Source of the DNA: an uncultured Bacteroidales bacterium
GTDB taxonomy: Bacteria; Bacteroidota; Bacteroidia; Bacteroidales; UBA932
DNA length: 7,013 nucleotides
Reading direction: 5' to 3'
Assembly (NCBI GenBank): GCA_946406095.1
Contig: CAMJJO010000090.1
Location: forward strand, 1-7,013
Position 1 is the stretch's first letter. Every line of letters begins with the position of its first letter. The notes beneath the pieces were generated by a model that made no database searches, was not told the origin of the DNA, and saw only the letters and a list, made by a program, of their open reading frames with translations. The position numbers and the translations under genes were made by a program. Below, in pieces: positions 5,017 through 7,013 of the stretch.

Positions 5017-7013
5017 ATGAAACATTTACCGGTACTGCTGATGCTTTTTCTTCCTGCTTTCCAGGCGGTATCTCAGGAAATTGCCAGGACCGACACCCTT
5101 CCTCCGGCAATCAAGGAGGATGTGCGCGGCGGCCAGAAAACCCTTAGTGAGCGCATCTTGAAGATTTCGGACATCTCGGTGATGGCCACCCCCACCGGAG
5201 AGGCTGATTTCGTGAAGTTCGTGCAGACGCTGCCCGGCGTGGCCAGCGGCTCGGACGGATCGTCCAGCTACTATGTGCGCGGCGGCAACATGGGCGGCAA
5301 CGTGCAGACGCTGGACGGCGTGCCCATCTACGGCACATCCCACCTCGTGGGCCTCACATCGGCCTACCCGCCGGAGGTCGTTTCCGTGGCGGAATTCCAG
5401 GTGGGTGGTTTCTCTTCCGAAGAGGGCAACCTGGGCTCGTCGCACATCAAGCTGCGCTCGAAGGACGGCTCCTTCGACACATTCTCTGCCAAGGGAGATG
5501 TCAGCAACTTCCTGCTGGGCGGATATGTGAGCACGCCGTTGATCGAGAACAGGCTCTCGCTGAATGCGGCCGTGCGCGTGTCGCCCGCCGGCCTGGAGTA
5601 TAAGGCCATCAAGGGCCTGATGGACCCGGAGGCCGTCAGCATCAAGGACGCGGATGCGGCCATCTACGACCTCTACGCCAAGCTCAAGTACCGGGTGGAT
5701 GCCAATCGCTCCCTTTCGCTCACGGCCTTCCACAGCCTCGACAAGTACAACTTCCTGATGGACAGCGGTTCGGAAGATAAGATGACCTGGAACAACGCGA
5801 TTCTGATCGCGCAGTACGATGCCCCCTGGCGGAAGAAAGGCGGCACCCTTGGCGTGACGGCATCCTTCAACCACTATGGCAACTCGCAGGGAATGATCAA
5901 GCAGATGGACAAGACCTCCAACGACCTGCTGATCCGCAGCCTTCTCGACGAGACGATGCTGCACGCCTGCGTGAATACCATGGCAGGCCGGAAATGGAAG
6001 GCGCAATACGGGCTCAAGGTCCGTGCCGCCCGCTTCAATCCCGGATCCGCCCGGGTCCTGAAGACCACCGGCCTCTTCCCCAAGACCAGTTCGCCGCTGG
6101 TGAAGAATGTGCATTGGAACGTCACCGGCACCCTCCACGGGCAGCTTGAGCGCGGCAGCACCGAGCGAAGCATGCTCCGTCTGGCGGGACGCCTGAACTA
6201 CAATAACGCTTCGGGCTTTGCCCCGGAAGCCAGCGTCCTGCTTCGCATCCGCTTCTTCAAGTATCTGGGCCTGGAGGCCACCGGCGACTATCTATCCCAG
6301 TTCTACCACACCCTGGAGGGCATTCCGCTGGGATGGTCGCTCGATATGATAGTGCCGCCTTCCAAGCGCTTCCGCCCGGAGCAGACCAGGCAGGCCTACG
6401 CGGGTCTCTACTCCGATGCCGGCAACCATCACTTCTCCGCGGGCGCATACTACAAGGAGATGTCGAACCTGGTGTACTTCTCCGATGCCACCAAGCTCTT
6501 CGATTCGGCCATAGCCGGATGGGAGGAGAATATCGAGGTCGGCACCGGCACCTCGCGCGGCCTGGAGTTCCTCTACGAAAAGACCTCCGGCCTGGCTACC
6601 TGGCGCTTCGCCTACACCTGGTCCAAGACCGACAGGCTCTTCCCCAATCTGAACAAGGGAGAGATGTTCCCGGCCAAATACGACCGCACGCATGTGTTCA
6701 ACGCCACTGCCTCGGCCCGCGTGCTGAGCCGCGAGCGGATGAACCTAAGCATCGCCACCCTTTTCACCTGGCAGTCCGGCCATATGGAGACGGTTACCGC
6801 CGGAAGCTGGTGGGACGATAACTTCATCACCGGACTGGTGGAGCAGAAGTTCTACACTTCGCTCAACAACTACCGTATGCCGCCCTACATCCGCTGGGAT
6901 ATCAGCGCGCTGATAGAGTTTACCGGCCGCAGGCATCCGCAGACTCTTAATATCGGCGTTTACAACGTGCTCAACCGCCACAACCCCTTTGCCCTCTCAT
7001 ACGACCCCGACAA
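5017..7013 (+). CDS. TonB-dependent outer-membrane receptor, 3' end cut by window edge
   Basis: Translation from ATG at 5017 gives 665 codons with no stop before the right edge. A Sec signal peptide (MKHLPVLLMLFLPAFQAVS) is followed almost at once by the plug domain (about 60-150): DFVKFVQTLPGVASG, YYVRGG (85-90), LDGVPIYG (99-106) and HLVGLTSAYPPEVV. The rest shows alternating barrel strands with aromatic girdles, ending in LNIGVYNVLNRHNPF, a motif near the C-terminus of this receptor class. Such receptors import ligands across the outer membrane using TonB/ExbBD energy. The substrate cannot be read from the sequence. Relatives beside DUF4249 genes normally carry an N-terminal carboxypeptidase-D regulatory-like domain of about 80-90 residues, which is absent here. 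The YGGRLSS-type motif after the plug is altered to EEGNLGSSH. The gene follows the DUF4249 stop by 21 bp and is richer in GC than the serpin. Confidence 0.92.
   Translation, partial: MKHLPVLLMLFLPAFQAVSQEIARTDTLPPAIKEDVRGGQKTLSERILKISDISVMATPTGEADFVKFVQTLPGVASGSDGSSSYYVRGGNMGGNVQTLDGVPIYGTSHLVGLTSAYPPEVVSVAEFQVGGFSSEEGNLGSSHIKLRSKDGSFDTFSAKGDVSNFLLGGYVSTPLIENRLSLNAAVRVSPAGLEYKAIKGLMDPEAVSIKDADAAIYDLYAKLKYRVDANRSLSLTAFHSLDKYNFLMDSGSEDKMTWNNAILIAQYDAPWRKKGGTLGVTASFNHYGNSQGMIKQMDKTSNDLLIRSLLDETMLHACVNTMAGRKWKAQYGLKVRAARFNPGSARVLKTTGLFPKTSSPLVKNVHWNVTGTLHGQLERGSTERSMLRLAGRLNYNNASGFAPEASVLLRIRFFKYLGLEATGDYLSQFYHTLEGIPLGWSLDMIVPPSKRFRPEQTRQAYAGLYSDAGNHHFSAGAYYKEMSNLVYFSDATKLFDSAIAGWEENIEVGTGTSRGLEFLYEKTSGLATWRFAYTWSKTDRLFPNLNKGEMFPAKYDRTHVFNATASARVLSRERMNLSIATLFTWQSGHMETVTAGSWWDDNFITGLVEQKFYTSLNNYRMPPYIRWDISALIEFTGRRHPQTLNIGVYNVLNRHNPFALSYDPD

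Noticed and set aside
5026..6138. Open frame of 370 codons on the minus strand
   Set aside because: It lies wholly opposite the TonB-dependent receptor. Its translation is rich in His, Arg, Val and Gly with no recognisable domain, as expected for the antisense of GC-rich coding DNA.

Overview
The window looks like chromosomal DNA of a Bacteroidales (Bacteroidota) species. The evidence is the gene families (ECF sigma factor with a barrel-fused anti-sigma partner, DUF4249 lipoprotein, SusC-style TonB-dependent receptor, YtfE-like hemerythrin protein), Bacteroides-type TAnnTTTG promoter elements and weak Shine-Dalgarno sites. GC is moderate to high but uneven. I cannot name the genus.

Layout. 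Positions 1-647 (minus strand, running off the left edge) encode a hemerythrin-domain protein of the YtfE/ScdA/RIC type, probably for repair of iron centres or handling of NO and O2. A 55-bp divergent gap (648-702) holds a near-perfect 29-bp dyad containing a TAnnTTTG -7 element on each strand. To the right, five plus-strand genes are packed like one operon: an ECF sigma factor (703-1203); a protein with a short cytoplasmic segment, one inner-membrane helix, a long disordered linker and a C-terminal outer-membrane barrel (1239-2600); a lipoprotein serpin (2621-3901); a DUF4249 lipoprotein whose GTG start shares one base with the serpin stop codon (3901-4995); and a TonB-dependent receptor (5017 to the right edge, incomplete). 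Gaps within this run are 35 bp at most. No stretch above 300 bases lacks a gene, and I saw no RNA genes, IS elements or CRISPR arrays.

How the genes may work together (inference). The sigma factor and the membrane-spanning protein form a signalling pair resembling the dual membrane-spanning anti-sigma (Dma) systems described in Bacteroides. An event at the outer membrane could be passed through the linker to release the sigma factor. The same operon supplies a surface or periplasmic serpin and a DUF4249/TonB receptor pair. The serpin between the signalling pair and the receptor pair is the least expected part of the locus and suggests a link to proteolytic stress or host proteases.

Smaller-scale oddities: a concentric double inverted repeat and a second long inverted repeat inside the linker-coding region, a five-unit 12-bp tandem repeat in the same gene, an unusually long serpin reactive-centre loop, a receptor without the usual N-terminal regulatory domain, and a clear change in base composition between neighbouring genes.
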